A DNA stretch of 64,000 nt from Trichomonas vaginalis G3. Taxonomy: Eukaryota > Parabasalia > Trichomonadida > Trichomonadidae. Location of the stretch: NCBI RefSeq assembly GCF_026262505.1, contig NC_067205.1:13206001-13270000 (forward strand). Reading direction: 5' to 3'. The notes below the pieces were generated by a model, which was not told the DNA's origin, made no database searches, and worked only from the letters and a program-made list of their open reading frames with translations. Positions within the stretch are counted from its first letter, which is position 1. Each line of letters opens with the position of its first letter. Of this stretch, positions 11,001-23,000 are shown piece after piece. The translations under genes and the position numbers were made by a program.

Positions 11001-12118
11001 AGTATTTCTGCTGTAATTTTCTACAACATTGTAGTTATTGCACTTTGTCTATGGATTTGTATATATGTTATATATAAATTATATATATAAACTGCCCATA
11101 AGTGCAATTTTTATATAAATTGTTTATTTCTTTAACAATTTCATATGAAATATGCTTTTTTAAGCGTATCAAAGCTGTGTTCTTAATGTGCATGGATATA
11201 TCAAGAAAAATGTCGAAAAAAAATGTGAATTCACAAATTCACTGAATTTTCACCGTTTTTTGAATTTTGCTACAGCACTAATATTAAATAATACTAAAAT
11301 CTTCTGTCTTTGTAAAAGAATAAATTCTGACAAAAAGTGCTCGTTTAAATTTAATGATCATCTGTATGACTAAGTGGTAAAAAGTGTTTATGACCAAAAA
11401 AGGGTTACATGCTTAGTCTATTTTTCTGACAGGATACTCTAGATTTACATGATCTCTATTTCATATCTCCGTTTTTAGATTCTTCGACAGATTTTATGAT
11501 AGAAAACCAAGATTAACAAATTTCCGGCATGTTAATGAAGAAATCTGCAGCTACCCTCAATATTATTTCAATAATCAGTATCGTTTCTCTTACAATTTAT
11601 TTTTTTCTCAATAATTTAACAAGAAATAACAATACACACTTGGTTTTACGTATAAAAGCTAAGTGTCGAACTTAATCAACTTTACTTACTTAGCAAATGA
11701 ATATTTTTGTGGTTGCGAGTTCTGAATGCTGAAGTTTTAGATTTCTCTATAAATGATATCATTGCACTTACAATGTTGTTCCAGCCTATTGCATAAATCA
11801 TAGAAAATCCAAAAAAAAATAATATAAAGAAAATTCATGTCATGAAGTTCAAAAAATACCGTGTAACATTAAAATTTGTTATGCATAATACATTTTAGCT
11901 ATTATTGATTTTTTTTAATTTTCGAGAAATTGAATGGTGAGTCCGATAGAGAAATTTTTAAAAATCCTAGTCCCTCATAGAAGTAATTTCCCTCGTCTCC
12001 CATACTTCCAAATGTATGCATATGACATAAACTTTTATGCATTACACAAGTGGCCAATAATATCTATAGAGTAAAAAATTAGAAATTTAATTTTTTTATA
12101 TGATAGTTATATTTCAGA
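8073..12118. other. Four-kilobase gene-poor region
   Basis: Only short, low-complexity frames occur here, with no convincing coding sequence. Two GC-rich hairpins stand out near the Ctf4-like gene start: 8271-8304 (outer GTGGC/GCCAC, inner CTTGCCC-TTA-GGGCAAG) and 8349-8379 (GTTGGC/GCCAAC with flanking TATTT/AAATA). The rest is A/T-rich with no repeat array that I can see. Around 9550-9780 two stretches containing CGTCTGG in opposite orientation may be worn repeat ends, but I cannot define an element. Confidence 0.55.
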
Positions 12119-12354
12119 TTTGCGAGCGTAACTTTTTTCTCCATGGCATACTTGTTTTAAGAGCAAATGATCAAAATCGTCCTTCAATTATTGAAGGAGC
12201 TGATATCTTTTGAAAATTGAATTGAAAGGGTATTCAATTTTCAAATTTCCTCTCAATTTTGGAAACATATCAACTCTATGAATTAACAATTATGTGCCTT
12301 CACAGTTTATCAGTCATATAAGGTGCTTATAAAGAAAAAAGTTACGCTCGCAAA
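12119..12354. mobile_element. 236-bp MITE-like element with perfect 22-bp terminal inverted repeats
   Basis: The left end (12119-12140, starting TTTGCGAGCGTAAC) and the right end (12333-12354) are exact reverse complements over 22 bp. The interior is A/T-rich and non-coding. I see no clear target-site duplication. The right terminus supplies the last codons of the BspA-like frame on the minus strand (residues FASVTFFFI), so the element landed in, or just at the end of, that gene. It looks like a miniature inverted-repeat transposable element whose transposase would be supplied from elsewhere. Confidence 0.7.
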
Positions 12355-14195
12355 ATATGTTTTTATATAGATTTCACATAAAATAATTATGTAATTTCTA
12401 AAAAGAATATTTTTGTTCTTGAATATTAAAGTGTATTGTAGTTTAAAAAGTTTTAAATATGTTGCTAAAATTTCAGGTTTATAGCTCATGTCTAGCATGA
12501 CTTCTTCGTATGCGCAAAAAATCTGACACGTAAGGGTATCCTTAAAAAGTTTTTTTATATCATCTGTTAAAATTGTTCGATGTGTTACAAATAGGTGACT
12601 ATTGCGTAGAAAATAGTAATCAGCTTGATAATCAATATTAGCTAAAAACTTTCCAGGAATGGAGATATTTTTCGGATCCACATAAAACGGATTAACATGT
12701 ACTGTATCATAAAATATTATGCGTCCAACTGTAATTGTATTGATATTGTTTAGGAATGTAATATATATTAACGATAGACAAGATTCAAATGCATAATCTC
12801 CAATGTATGTTAAACATCCAGTGAATGTGAGATTTGTTATGTTTGTGCAATATCCAAATGCTTGTACTCCAATAGATGTCACACTCCATATTGGTGAAAT
12901 ATATTTTAATGATGTACAATTCCAAAATGCTTCACGTCCAATAGGTGCATAATTCGATGTGAATGATAAATTTGTGAGTAATGTGCAATAAGAAAATGAC
13001 CAATAGCCAATTGATTTCACAATACCTGTTATTGTGAAATTTATTAATGATGTGCAATTATAAAATGCTCTATCGCCAATAGATTTTACATCTCCTAGCA
13101 ATGTGACACTTGTTAAGTTTGTGTATTCGCGAAATGCTTCATTTGCAATAGTTGCAGAACTCACTCGAAATGTTATATCGTTGATTGTTCTCAAATACGG
13201 AATTGCTTCTATTCCAATATATGTTAAACTACCAGTGATTGGGATATTTGTTAAGTTTGTGCATAAATTAAATGCACGATCTCCAAGGGATACTAAATTT
13301 CCTAGAATTGTGATACTTGTTAATGCTATGCATCCTTCAAATGCACTATTTCCAATATATGCCTCATTCCCTAGAATTGCGATACTTGTTAATGATGTGC
13401 ATTGATAAAAAGCACTATTCCCAATTTTAGTTATCATAGATGGAATTGTGAGTTTTATGAATGAACACCATGCATCAGATTGTGCAATTCGTAAGTGGAC
13501 ATCCTACAAATGCAGAATTCCCAAGATGTGTTACTTTTTCTGGAATTATGATATTCGTAAATGAACTATAACTAAAAATAAATGATACTATTTGATCTAC
13601 AACCATTTACATTTTCTGGAAAAATGATACTATTTGATCTACAACCAGGAAATGAACTATCTCCAATATATATTACGTTTTTTGGAAAAACGATACTATT
13701 TAATTCACAACCAAAAAATTCCTCATGTTCAATAACTTCTAAACTTTCTGGGAAATATATTGATTTTAGATGGCATCCAGAAAAGCAATCACTTCCTATT
13801 CCTATAATGTTTTTAGGAAGTAAAACTGTTTCCAAAGAGCTGCAACCATTAAATAATGATTCATTGAGAAATGTCAGTTGATTGCAATTACTGAGATTTG
13901 CTGAGCTAATTCATAAAAAGCTAAAGCTATAATTATAACTACTCATGATTTGACTATCTTCTTCGAAACTAATTGATGTGATATCAAGGAAACAATCATA
14001 AAATGCTGTGTGATAGGAGTCTTCACTAAATATTTCTTTGACTGTTTTAGGGATAACAATATTTTCATAAGACCCATCACAACCAATAATAATTTCATTA
14101 TTTGGATCTTGATATTGAAATTCACTATAAGCAAAACTTTCTGAAAGTAGAAAACAAAACAAAATCAGTCTAAGATTATCTTTTTTAGAAATTCA
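12310..14195 (-). pseudogene. Broken BspA-like leucine-rich repeat surface protein gene
   Basis: The frames at 12310-13437, 13572-13835 and 13911-14162 are pieces of one gene. The longest (375 codons, open further upstream of its first ATG) has about a dozen repeats of the BspA/TpLRR type, roughly 23-24 residues with a pattern like IGxxAFxxCxxLTxI. The middle piece carries the same repeat in another frame. The 5' piece has a hydrophobic signal-like stretch (LILFCFLLSESFAY) but no ATG in frame. At least two frameshifts and a missing start make it a pseudogene, and the MITE-like element truncates its 3' end. BspA-like proteins form a very large trichomonad family, many members with a signal or anchor and a proposed role in adhesion. 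No C-terminal membrane span is evident here. Confidence 0.75.
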
Positions 14196-14830
14196 TAAAT
14201 ACGAAACTCGAACGTGTATATATTTATTTTTAAAAACTATATATCATTAATAAATATAGTCAATGCAGGAAAAAAGAAATAAAAAAATACGTGATTTTAT
14301 TTCTAAAAACAAAGAAATTTGTAATAGAAATTGGTGCATAATGTTAACATCGTATTGTAATTTGCCACATCATGGTTGAATTATAAAATTTATCTTGCAT
14401 TAGGTTGGATATGAATGTTGATGTATCAATGTGATTTTAGATGAGTTTGGAACTCTTTTGAAGGTAATACATTTAATTCAGCATGTCTTGATGTGAAAAT
14501 AAAGAGAGAAAAAGAAAGAATTTATACAGCCATTCTGAATTTCAGAACTTTTAACGTTCATCAAAACAAAATACCTTAAAAGTAAATTATTTAATAATAT
14601 ATGAAAAATTGTAGTGTTATAAATTTCTGATTAGTTTACATAAAATGTAAAATCTGCAATCACTTTCGTTTATTTTATGCATTATGACATCACTTAAAAA
14701 AACAACGCAAATTTTTATGTCAGATTGTGAATCGAATGAGAGTTAAACCAAAATTTCAGAAAAGAGAGTCTTTAACTTAAAATACTTTAATAAATCTTTG
14801 CATTACCAGATTGTGAGTAAGTACCCATCA
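14196..14830. other. Intergenic sequence left of the 11.66-kb element
   Basis: A/T-rich, with no ORF or repeat that I can recognise. It ends at the left 8-bp target duplication TATAGTTG (14831-14838). Confidence 0.5.
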
Positions 14831-14838
14831 TATAGTTG
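14831..14838 (+). repeat. Left 8-bp target-site duplication (TATAGTTG)
   Basis: It is identical to 26494-26501 and directly abuts the GG...CC ends of the 11.66-kb element. Confidence 0.8.
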
Positions 14839-15348
14839 GGCATGATTTTTTTTTAGTGTGCTACCCTCCAAAATTCAGTTTTGTGCGGTGAAACCTGTTA
14901 TTGAGGAAAACTGTTGAATCTGGTCGTACCGTTTCGAGCCGTGTTTAAGCCATGCAAGAGTCAGACTTGGATGATATAAGTTATTAGTTGATCTGAATCT
15001 TCAATATCTAAGTTGATGTATTATTCTAGTTTTGAGCATACACATAGATTTTAGTGAGTATTTGCATATATGTCTTATCATTTCTTAGTGGTTTACCGCA
15101 TGATTTGCATTAAAATAGAATTGATTTGAGGAATAATTGCAAATAAGCGAGTAATTATGTTATCACATTGGATAACCTATCTTAATATTATATTTTGGAC
15201 GAATTTTAAGTGTCACAGAAATTGAAAGCAATAATATTTGCGGGAAGATTTGAATGGATATTTCGGTTGGCGGGGAAATTTGAAAGAAAAAGAGGCGCCA
15301 AAAAGGTGCCATTTTTCATTTGGTTTTCTCTCTCGAGCAGCCAAGTAA
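14839..15348 (+). repeat. Left terminal inverted repeat of the 11.66-kb element
   Basis: About 510 bp matching 25982-26493 in reverse complement almost base for base. Differences are concentrated in the first 20 bp (GGCATGA versus GGAATAA and a one-base indel next to the T9 run). The match ends after CGAGCAGCCAAGTAA. Confidence 0.85.
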
Positions 15349-15389
15349 TCCGTATTACGGATGTGCTAGTAAGTCAAAGCAGATCTTTA

Positions 15390-15508
15390 CATCAGTTGTG
15401 CGATGTTAAGATTCTCATTTGATTGAAAACAAAAGCTGTAATCGCTTTACTTTTGTTGTCTCGTAATAGCTCAAAGCTGATGAATACACCAGTTGTGCGG
15501 CGTTATTT
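15390..15508 (+). repeat. Subterminal GTTGTGCGR loop motifs, left pair
   Basis: Two copies of a GTTGTGCGR core, about 99 bp apart (CATCAGTTGTGCGATG near 15392 and CACCAGTTGTGCGGCG near 15488), are flanked by short complementary arms. A second pair occurs at 25845-25967 in the same order and orientation. Constant loop with changing arms suggests a structured site, possibly a transposase-binding or accessory site. Confidence 0.45.
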
Positions 15509-15902
15509 ATCGAATTTGAGTTCATAGTATTCAATGAAAGTTTTGGTTAATGATTTTTAAAATTATTGACTTTCCTTTAACACGTCATTTAGGATCACCC
15601 ACGTTTCTTACAGTTCATCCCGTCTTGATAGAATCTTGTTGAAAATGCTATCATAGCCAATTTCCAGAATTATTATTATTTTTTTTGCTATAACATAAAT
15701 TGACGAACAAAATCATATGCCAAGGGAGAGGTTATCATTCTATTTCAGATCCCTTAACTTTTAAAGAGTTAAAAATATGGATCTCATCCTGGAACGTTTG
15801 TCAAGACTGAAAACATATGAAACATCAAAATCTTTTGAAATCAACAGAATACTGGAAAGAACCGCGGTCGTTGTAAAACTTTTGATATTACAAATAAATG
15901 TT

Positions 15903-16150
15903 TTAACGGACAAGAGTGCAAAACACACTCTTGTCAGTCACAATGTTTCATTCCGGGAGACATTGCCTATGCATGTCTCCCACAACGGCACAATCTTTTT
16001 GCAATCACAAGACGATTGCAAAACTTTGACCGATAAGAGTGCAAAACACACTCTTGTCAGTCTTAATGTGTCATTCCGGGAGACATTGCTTATGCATGTC
16101 TCCCACAATGGCACAATCTATTGGGAATCAAAAGATGATGGGGGTATTTT
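15903..16150 (+). repeat. Left group of short hairpins (two rounds of a three-hairpin set)
   Basis: Consecutive hairpins: GACAAGAGTG/CACTCTTGTC (15909-15935), GGGAGACA/TGTCTCCC (about 15955-15982) and TTTGCAATC/GATTGCAAA (about 15997-16023). The first two then recur. The reverse complement of part of this block reappears at 23916-24050, giving the element mirror symmetry. Confidence 0.7.
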
Positions 16151-16151
16151 T

Positions 16152-16399
16152 GACAGGCAAAGTGCAATATTGATAGGTGATTGCACTTTGCCTGTCACAT
16201 ACATCTCGACAGAGGCAACATTCGATATGAAAGTTGCCTCTGTCGAGAAACTTCCTCACACCTCAAGAGATGCGAAGAACTTTTGACAGGCAAAGTGCAA
16301 TATTGATAGGTGATTGCACTTTGCCTGTCACATACATCTCGACAGAGGCAACATTCGATATGAAAGTTGCCTCTGCCGAGAAACTTCCTAACATCTCAA
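16152..16399 (-). repeat. Two reversed copies of the 133-bp hairpin unit
   Basis: About 1.9 units that match the main array (17077-23919) in reverse complement. They start with the GACAGGCAAAGTGC hairpin arm and end at CTCTGCCGAGAAACTTCC. Here both arms of the second hairpin are well matched (GGCAAC/GTTGCC). Confidence 0.75.
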
Positions 16400-17076
16400 A
16401 TAAATACAAATTCATTATCCTAATTCTACTACTTTACATAACAAATCATCTTATAAATATTCATATAACTTCAATAACATTAAATCTAATTTCTTATCTC
16501 ATAATACTTTCTTAATTTGATTCATCTTTTGACAAAATTTTAAAATTGAGGCACAATATATATCAACCCATGCACCACTACCGATGCAGGCTCAACCGCG
16601 CATCTTTCGTTTTTTTTTGCATGTTTTTCGTCTCAAAGCATGGTCAATAGACCGTCTCAAAGACGAAAAACATGCAAAATTTTTATACACTCTCATAATA
16701 ACATATGACAGATAGGGAAGAGAAAACACCATATAATGCTGCATAAATACTATATATTGAAAAAGATATTAAATATATTTTATTAAAATCATAATAAATA
16801 TGTGTTTACTTAACGTGATAGATGTACCTAGTATAATTATTATTGAATGTACTAAGATATATTTAAATAAAGATATTTTTTGTATATTATATAAGATTGG
16901 AATTAGTATTTATGAAGAAATTGCAACAACGCGTTGTGATATGTGTGGATATATGATTTTGAGAGAGAATAATTTTGGATTTTTCATATTTTAATATGGA
17001 TGTGATTTGATCATATTGATAGTGTTGTATTATAGAGTGTAAGTGGGATGGAATTCTTTTTTATTTGTAATAGATT
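16400..17076. repeat. Centre of the 11.66-kb element, with a long hairpin
   Basis: A/T-rich non-coding spacer between the reversed and forward units. It holds a hairpin at about 16616-16679 whose arms carry GCATGTTTTTCGTCT and its complement. Otherwise nothing is seen. Confidence 0.55.
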
Positions 17077-20000
17077 TCGAGAGAGGCAACTTTCATATCG
17101 AATGTTGCCTCTGTCGAGATGTATGTGACAGGCAAAGTGCAATCACCTATCAATATTGCACTTTGCCTGTCAAAAGTTCTTCGCATCTCTTGAGGTGTGA
17201 GGAAGTTTCTCGACAGAGGCAACATTCGATATGAAAGTTTCCTCTGTCGAGATGTATGTGACAGGCAAAGTGCAATCACCTATCAATATTGCACTTTGCC
17301 TGTCAAAAGTTCTTCGCATCTCTTGAGGTGTGAGGAAGTTTCTCGATAGAGGCAACTTTCATATCGAATGTTGCCTCTGTCGAGATGTATGTGACAGGCA
17401 AAGTGCAATCACCTATCAATATTGCACTTTGCCTGTCAAAAGTTCTTCGCATCTCTTGAGGTGTGAGGAAGTTTCTCGACAGAGGCAACTTTCATATCGA
17501 ATGTTGCCTCTGTCGAGATGTATGTGACAGGCAAAGTGCAATAACCTATCAATATTGCACTTTGCCTGTCAAAAGTTCTTCGCATCTCTTGAGGTGTGAG
17601 GAAGTTTCTCGGCAGAGGAAACTTTCATATCGAATGTTGCCTCTGTCGAGATGTATGTGACAGGCAAAGTGCAATCACCTATCAATATTGCACTTTGCCT
17701 GTCAAAAGTTCTTCGCATCTCTTGAGGTGTGAGGAAGTTTCTCGACAGAGGCAACTTTCATATCGAATGTTGCCTCTGTCGAGATGTATGTGACAGGCAA
17801 AGTGCAATCACCTATCAATATTGCACTTTGCCTGTCAAAAGTTCTTCGCATCTCTTGAGGTGTGAGGAAGTTTCTCGACAGAGGCAACATTCGATATGAA
17901 AGTTTCCTCTGTCGAGATGTATGTGACAGGCAAAGTGCAATCACCTATCAATATTGCACTTTGCCTGTCAAAAGTTCTTCGCATCTCTTGAGGTGTGAGG
18001 AAGTTTCTCGGCAGAGGAAACTTTCATATCGAATGTTGCCTCTGTCGAGATGTATGTGACAGGCAAAGTGCAATCACCTATCAATATTGCACTTTGCCTG
18101 TCAAGAGTTCTTCGCATCTCTTGAGGTGTGAGGAAGTTTCTCGACAGAGGCAACTTTCATATCGAATGTTGCCTCTGTCGAGATGTATGTGACAGGCAAA
18201 GTGCAATCACCTATCAATATTGCACTTTGCCTGTCAAAAGTTCTTCGCATCTCTTGAGGTGTGAGGAAGTTTCTCGACAGAGGCAACATTCGATATGAAA
18301 GTTTCCTCTGTCGAGATGTATGTGACAGGCAAAGTGCAATCACCTATCAATATTGCACTTTGCCTGTCAAAAGTTCTTCGCATCTCTTGAGGTGTGAGGA
18401 AGTTTCTCGACAGAGGCAACTTTCATATCGAATGTTGCCTCTGTCGAGATGTATGTGACAGGCAAAGTGCAATCACCTATCAATATTGCACTTTGCCTGT
18501 CAAAAGTTCTTCGCATCTCTTGAGGTGTGAGGAAGTTTCTCGACAGAGGCAACATTCGATATGAAAGTTTCCTCTGTCGAGATGTATGTGACAGGCAAAG
18601 TGCAATCACCTATCAATATTGCACTTTGCCTGTCAAAAGTTCTTCGCATCTCTTGAGGTGTGAGGAAGTTTCTCGACAGAGGCAACATTCGATATGAAAG
18701 TTTCCTCTGTCGAGATGTATGTGACAGGCAAAGTGCAATCACCTATCAATATTGCACTTTGCCTGTCAAAAGTTCTTCGCATCTCTTGAGGTGTGAGGAA
18801 GTTTCTCGACAGAGGCAACTTTCATATCGAATGTTGCCTCTGTCGAGATGTATGTGACAGGCAAAGTGCAATAACCTATCAATATTGCACTTTGCCTGTC
18901 AAAAGTTCTTCGCATCTCTTGAGGTGTGAGGAAGTTTCTCGACAGAGGCAACTTTCATATCGAATGTTGCCTCTGTCGAGATGTATGTGACAGGCAAAGT
19001 GCAATCACCTATCAAATTGCACTTTGCCTGTCAAAAGTTCTTCGCATCTCTTGAGGTGTGAGGAAGTTTCTCGACAGAGGAAACTTTCATATCGAATGTT
19101 GCCTCTGTCGAGATGTATGTGACAGGCAAAGTGCAATCACCTATCAATATTGCACTTTGCCTGTCAAAAGTTCTTCGCATCTCTTGAGGTGTGAGGAAGT
19201 TTCTCGACAGAGGAAACTTTCATATCGAATGTTGCCTCTGTCGAGATGTATGTGACAGGCAAAGTGCAATCACCTATCAATATTGCACTTTGCCTGTCAA
19301 AAGTTCTTCGCATCTCTTGAGGTGTGAGGAAGTTTCTCGACAGAGGAAACTTTCATATCGAATGTTGCCTCTGTCGAGATGTATGTGACAGGCAAAGTGC
19401 AATCACCTATCAATATTGCACTTTGCCTGTCAAAAGTTCTTCGCATCTCTTGAGGTGTGAGGAAGTTTCTCGACAGAGGAAACTTTCATATCGAATGTTG
19501 CCTCTGTCGAGATGTATGTGACAGGCAAAGTGCAATCACCTATCAATATTGCACTTTGCCTGTCAAAAGTTCTTCGCATCTCTTGAGGTGTGAGGAAGTT
19601 TCTCGACAGAGGAAACTTTCATATCGAATGTTGCCTCTGTCGAGATGTATGTGACAGGCAAAGTGCAATCACCTATCAATATTGCACTTTGCCTGTCAAA
19701 AGTTCTTCGCATCTCTTGAGGTGTGAGGAAGTTTCTCGACAGAGGAAACTTTCATATCGAATGTTGCCTCTGTCGAGATGTATGTGACAGGCAAAGTGCA
19801 ATCACCTATCAATATTGCACTTTGCCTGTCAAAAGTTCTTCGCATCTCTTGAGGTGTGAGGAAGTTTCTCGACAGAGGAAACTTTCATATCGAATGTTGC
19901 CTCTGTCGAGATGTATGTGACAGGCAAAGTGCAATCACCTATCAATATTGCACTTTGCCTGTCAAAAGTTCTTCGCATCTCTTGAGGTGTGAGGAAGTTT

Positions 20001-23000
20001 CTCGACAGAGGAAACTTTCATATCGAATGTTGCCTCTGTCGAGATGTATGTGACAGGCAAAGTGCAATCACCTATCAATATTGCACTTTGCCTGTCAAAA
20101 GTTCTTCGCATCTCTTGAGGTGTGAGGAAGTTTCTCGACAGAGGAAACTTTCATATCGAATGTTGCCTCTGTCGAGATGTATGTGACAGGCAAAGTGCAA
20201 TCACCTATCAATATTGCACTTTGCCTGTCAAAAGTTCTTCGCATCTCTTGAGGTGTGAGGAAGTTTCTCGACAGAGGAAACTTTCATATCGAATGTTGCC
20301 TCTGTCGAGATGTATGTGACAGGCAAAGTGCAATCACCTATCAATATTGCACTTTGCCTGTCAAAAGTTCTTCGCATCTCTTGAGGTGTGAGGAAGTTTC
20401 TCGACAGAGGAAACTTTCATATCGAATGTTGCCTCTGTCGAGATGTATGTGACAGGCAAAGTGCAATCACCTATCAATATTGCACTTTGCCTGTCAAAAG
20501 TTCTTCGCATCTCTTGAGGTGTGAGGAAGTTTCTCGACAGAGGAAACTTTCATATCGAATGTTGCCTCTGTCGAGATGTATGTGACAGGCAAAGTGCAAT
20601 CACCTATCAATATTGCACTTTGCCTGTCAAAAGTTCTTCGCATCTCTTGAGGTGTGAGGAAGTTTCTCGACAGAGGAAACTTTCATATCGAATGTTGCCT
20701 CTGTCGAGATGTATGTGACAGGCAAAGTGCAATCACCTATCAATATTGCACTTTGCCTGTCAAAAGTTCTTCGCATCTCTTGAGGTGTGAGGAAGTTTCT
20801 CGACAGAGGAAACTTTCATATCGAATGTTGCCTCTGTCGAGATGTATGTGACAGGCAAAGTGCAATCACCTATCAATATTGCACTTTGCCTGTCAAAAGT
20901 TCTTCGCATCTCTTGAGGTGTGAGGAAGTTTCTCGACAGAGGAAACTTTCATATCGAATGTTGCCTCTGTCGAGATGTATGTGACAGGCAAAGTGCAATC
21001 ACCTATCAATATTGCACTTTGCCTGTCAAAAGTTCTTCGCATCTCTTGAGGTGTGAGGAAGTTTCTCGACAGAGGAAACTTTCATATCGAATGTTGCCTC
21101 TGTCGAGATGTATGTGACAGGCAAAGTGCAATCACCTATCAATATTGCACTTTGCCTGTCAAAAGTTCTTCGCATCTCTTGAGGTGTGAGGAAGTTTCTC
21201 GACAGAGGAAACTTTCATATCGAATGTTGCCTCTGTCGAGATGTATGTGACAGGCAAAGTGCAATCACCTATCAATATTGCACTTTGCCTGTCAAAAGTT
21301 CTTCGCATCTCTTGAGGTGTGAGGAAGTTTCTCGACAGAGGAAACTTTCATATCGAATGTTGCCTCTGTCGAGATGTATGTGACAGGCAAAGTGCAATCA
21401 CCTATCAATATTGCACTTTGCCTGTCAAAAGTTCTTCGCATCTCTTGAGGTGTGAGGAAGTTTCTCGACAGAGGAAACTTTCATATCGAATGTTGCCTCT
21501 GTCGAGATGTATGTGACAGGCAAAGTGCAATCACCTATCAATATTGCACTTTGCCTGTCAAAAGTTCTTCGCATCTCTTGAGGTGTGAGGAAGTTTCTCG
21601 ACAGAGGAAACTTTCATATCGAATGTTGCCTCTGTCGAGATGTATGTGACAGGCAAAGTGCAATCACCTATCAATATTGCACTTTGCCTGTCAAAAGTTC
21701 TTCGCATCTCTTGAGGTGTGAGGAAGTTTCTCGACAGAGGAAACTTTCATATCGAATGTTGCCTCTGTCGAGATGTATGTGACAGGCAAAGTGCAATCAC
21801 CTATCAATATTGCACTTTGCCTGTCAAAAGTTCTTCGCATCTCTTGAGGTGTGAGGAAGTTTCTCGACAGAGGAAACTTTCATATCGAATGTTGCCTCTG
21901 TCGAGATGTATGTGACAGGCAAAGTGCAATCACCTATCAATATTGCACTTTGCCTGTCAAAAGTTCTTCGCATCTCTTGAGGTGTGAGGAAGTTTCTCGA
22001 CAGAGGAAACTTTCATATCGAATGTTGCCTCTGTCGAGATGTATGTGACAGGCAAAGTGCAATCACCTATCAATATTGCACTTTGCCTGTCAAAAGTTCT
22101 TCGCATCTCTTGAGGTGTGAGGAAGTTTCTCGACAGAGGAAACTTTCATATCGAATGTTGCCTCTGTCGAGATGTATGTGACAGGCAAAGTGCAATCACC
22201 TATCAATATTGCACTTTGCCTGTCAAAAGTTCTTCGCATCTCTTGAGGTGTGAGGAAGTTTCTCGACAGAGGAAACTTTCATATCGAATGTTGCCTCTGT
22301 CGAGATGTATGTGACAGGCAAAGTGCAATCACCTATCAATATTGCACTTTGCCTGTCAAAAGTTCTTCGCATCTCTTGAGGTGTGAGGAAGTTTCTCGAC
22401 AGAGGAAACTTTCATATCGAATGTTGCCTCTGTCGAGATGTATGTGACAGGCAAAGTGCAATCACCTATCAATATTGCACTTTGCCTGTCAAAAGTTCTT
22501 CGCATCTCTTGAGGTGTGAGGAAGTTTCTCGACAGAGGAAACTTTCATATCGAATGTTGCCTCTGTCGAGATGTATGTGACAGGCAAAGTGCAATCACCT
22601 ATCAATATTGCACTTTGCCTGTCAAAAGTTCTTCGCATCTCTTGAGGTGTGAGGAAGTTTCTCGACAGAGGAAACTTTCATATCGAATGTTGCCTCTGTC
22701 GAGATGTATGTGACAGGCAAAGTGCAATCACCTATCAATATTGCACTTTGCCTGTCAAAAGTTCTTCGCATCTCTTGAGGTGTGAGGAAGTTTCTCGACA
22801 GAGGAAACTTTCATATCGAATGTTGCCTCTGTCGAGATGTATGTGACAGGCAAAGTGCAATCACCTATCAATATTGCACTTTGCCTGTCAAAAGTTCTTC
22901 GCATCTCTTGAGGTGTGAGGAAGTTTCTCGACAGAGGAAACTTTCATATCGAATGTTGCCTCTGTCGAGATGTATGTGACAGGCAAAGTGCAATCACCTA

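Noticed and set aside
8100-11400. Short ORFs in the gene-poor region
   Set aside because: All are below 100 codons, low in complexity, rich in Phe, Ile and Asn from A/T-rich DNA, and lack any motif.
12119-12354. mariner-type element with TA duplication
   Set aside because: The flanks of the 22-bp TIRs do not show a clear TA or any other duplication, so no superfamily is assigned.
15777-16286. A 169-codon ORF in the 11.66-kb element, and its partner at 23927-24178 (-)
   Set aside because: Most of the frame passes through hairpin arms that are conserved as DNA on both strands. The two ORFs look alike only because of the inverted hairpins.
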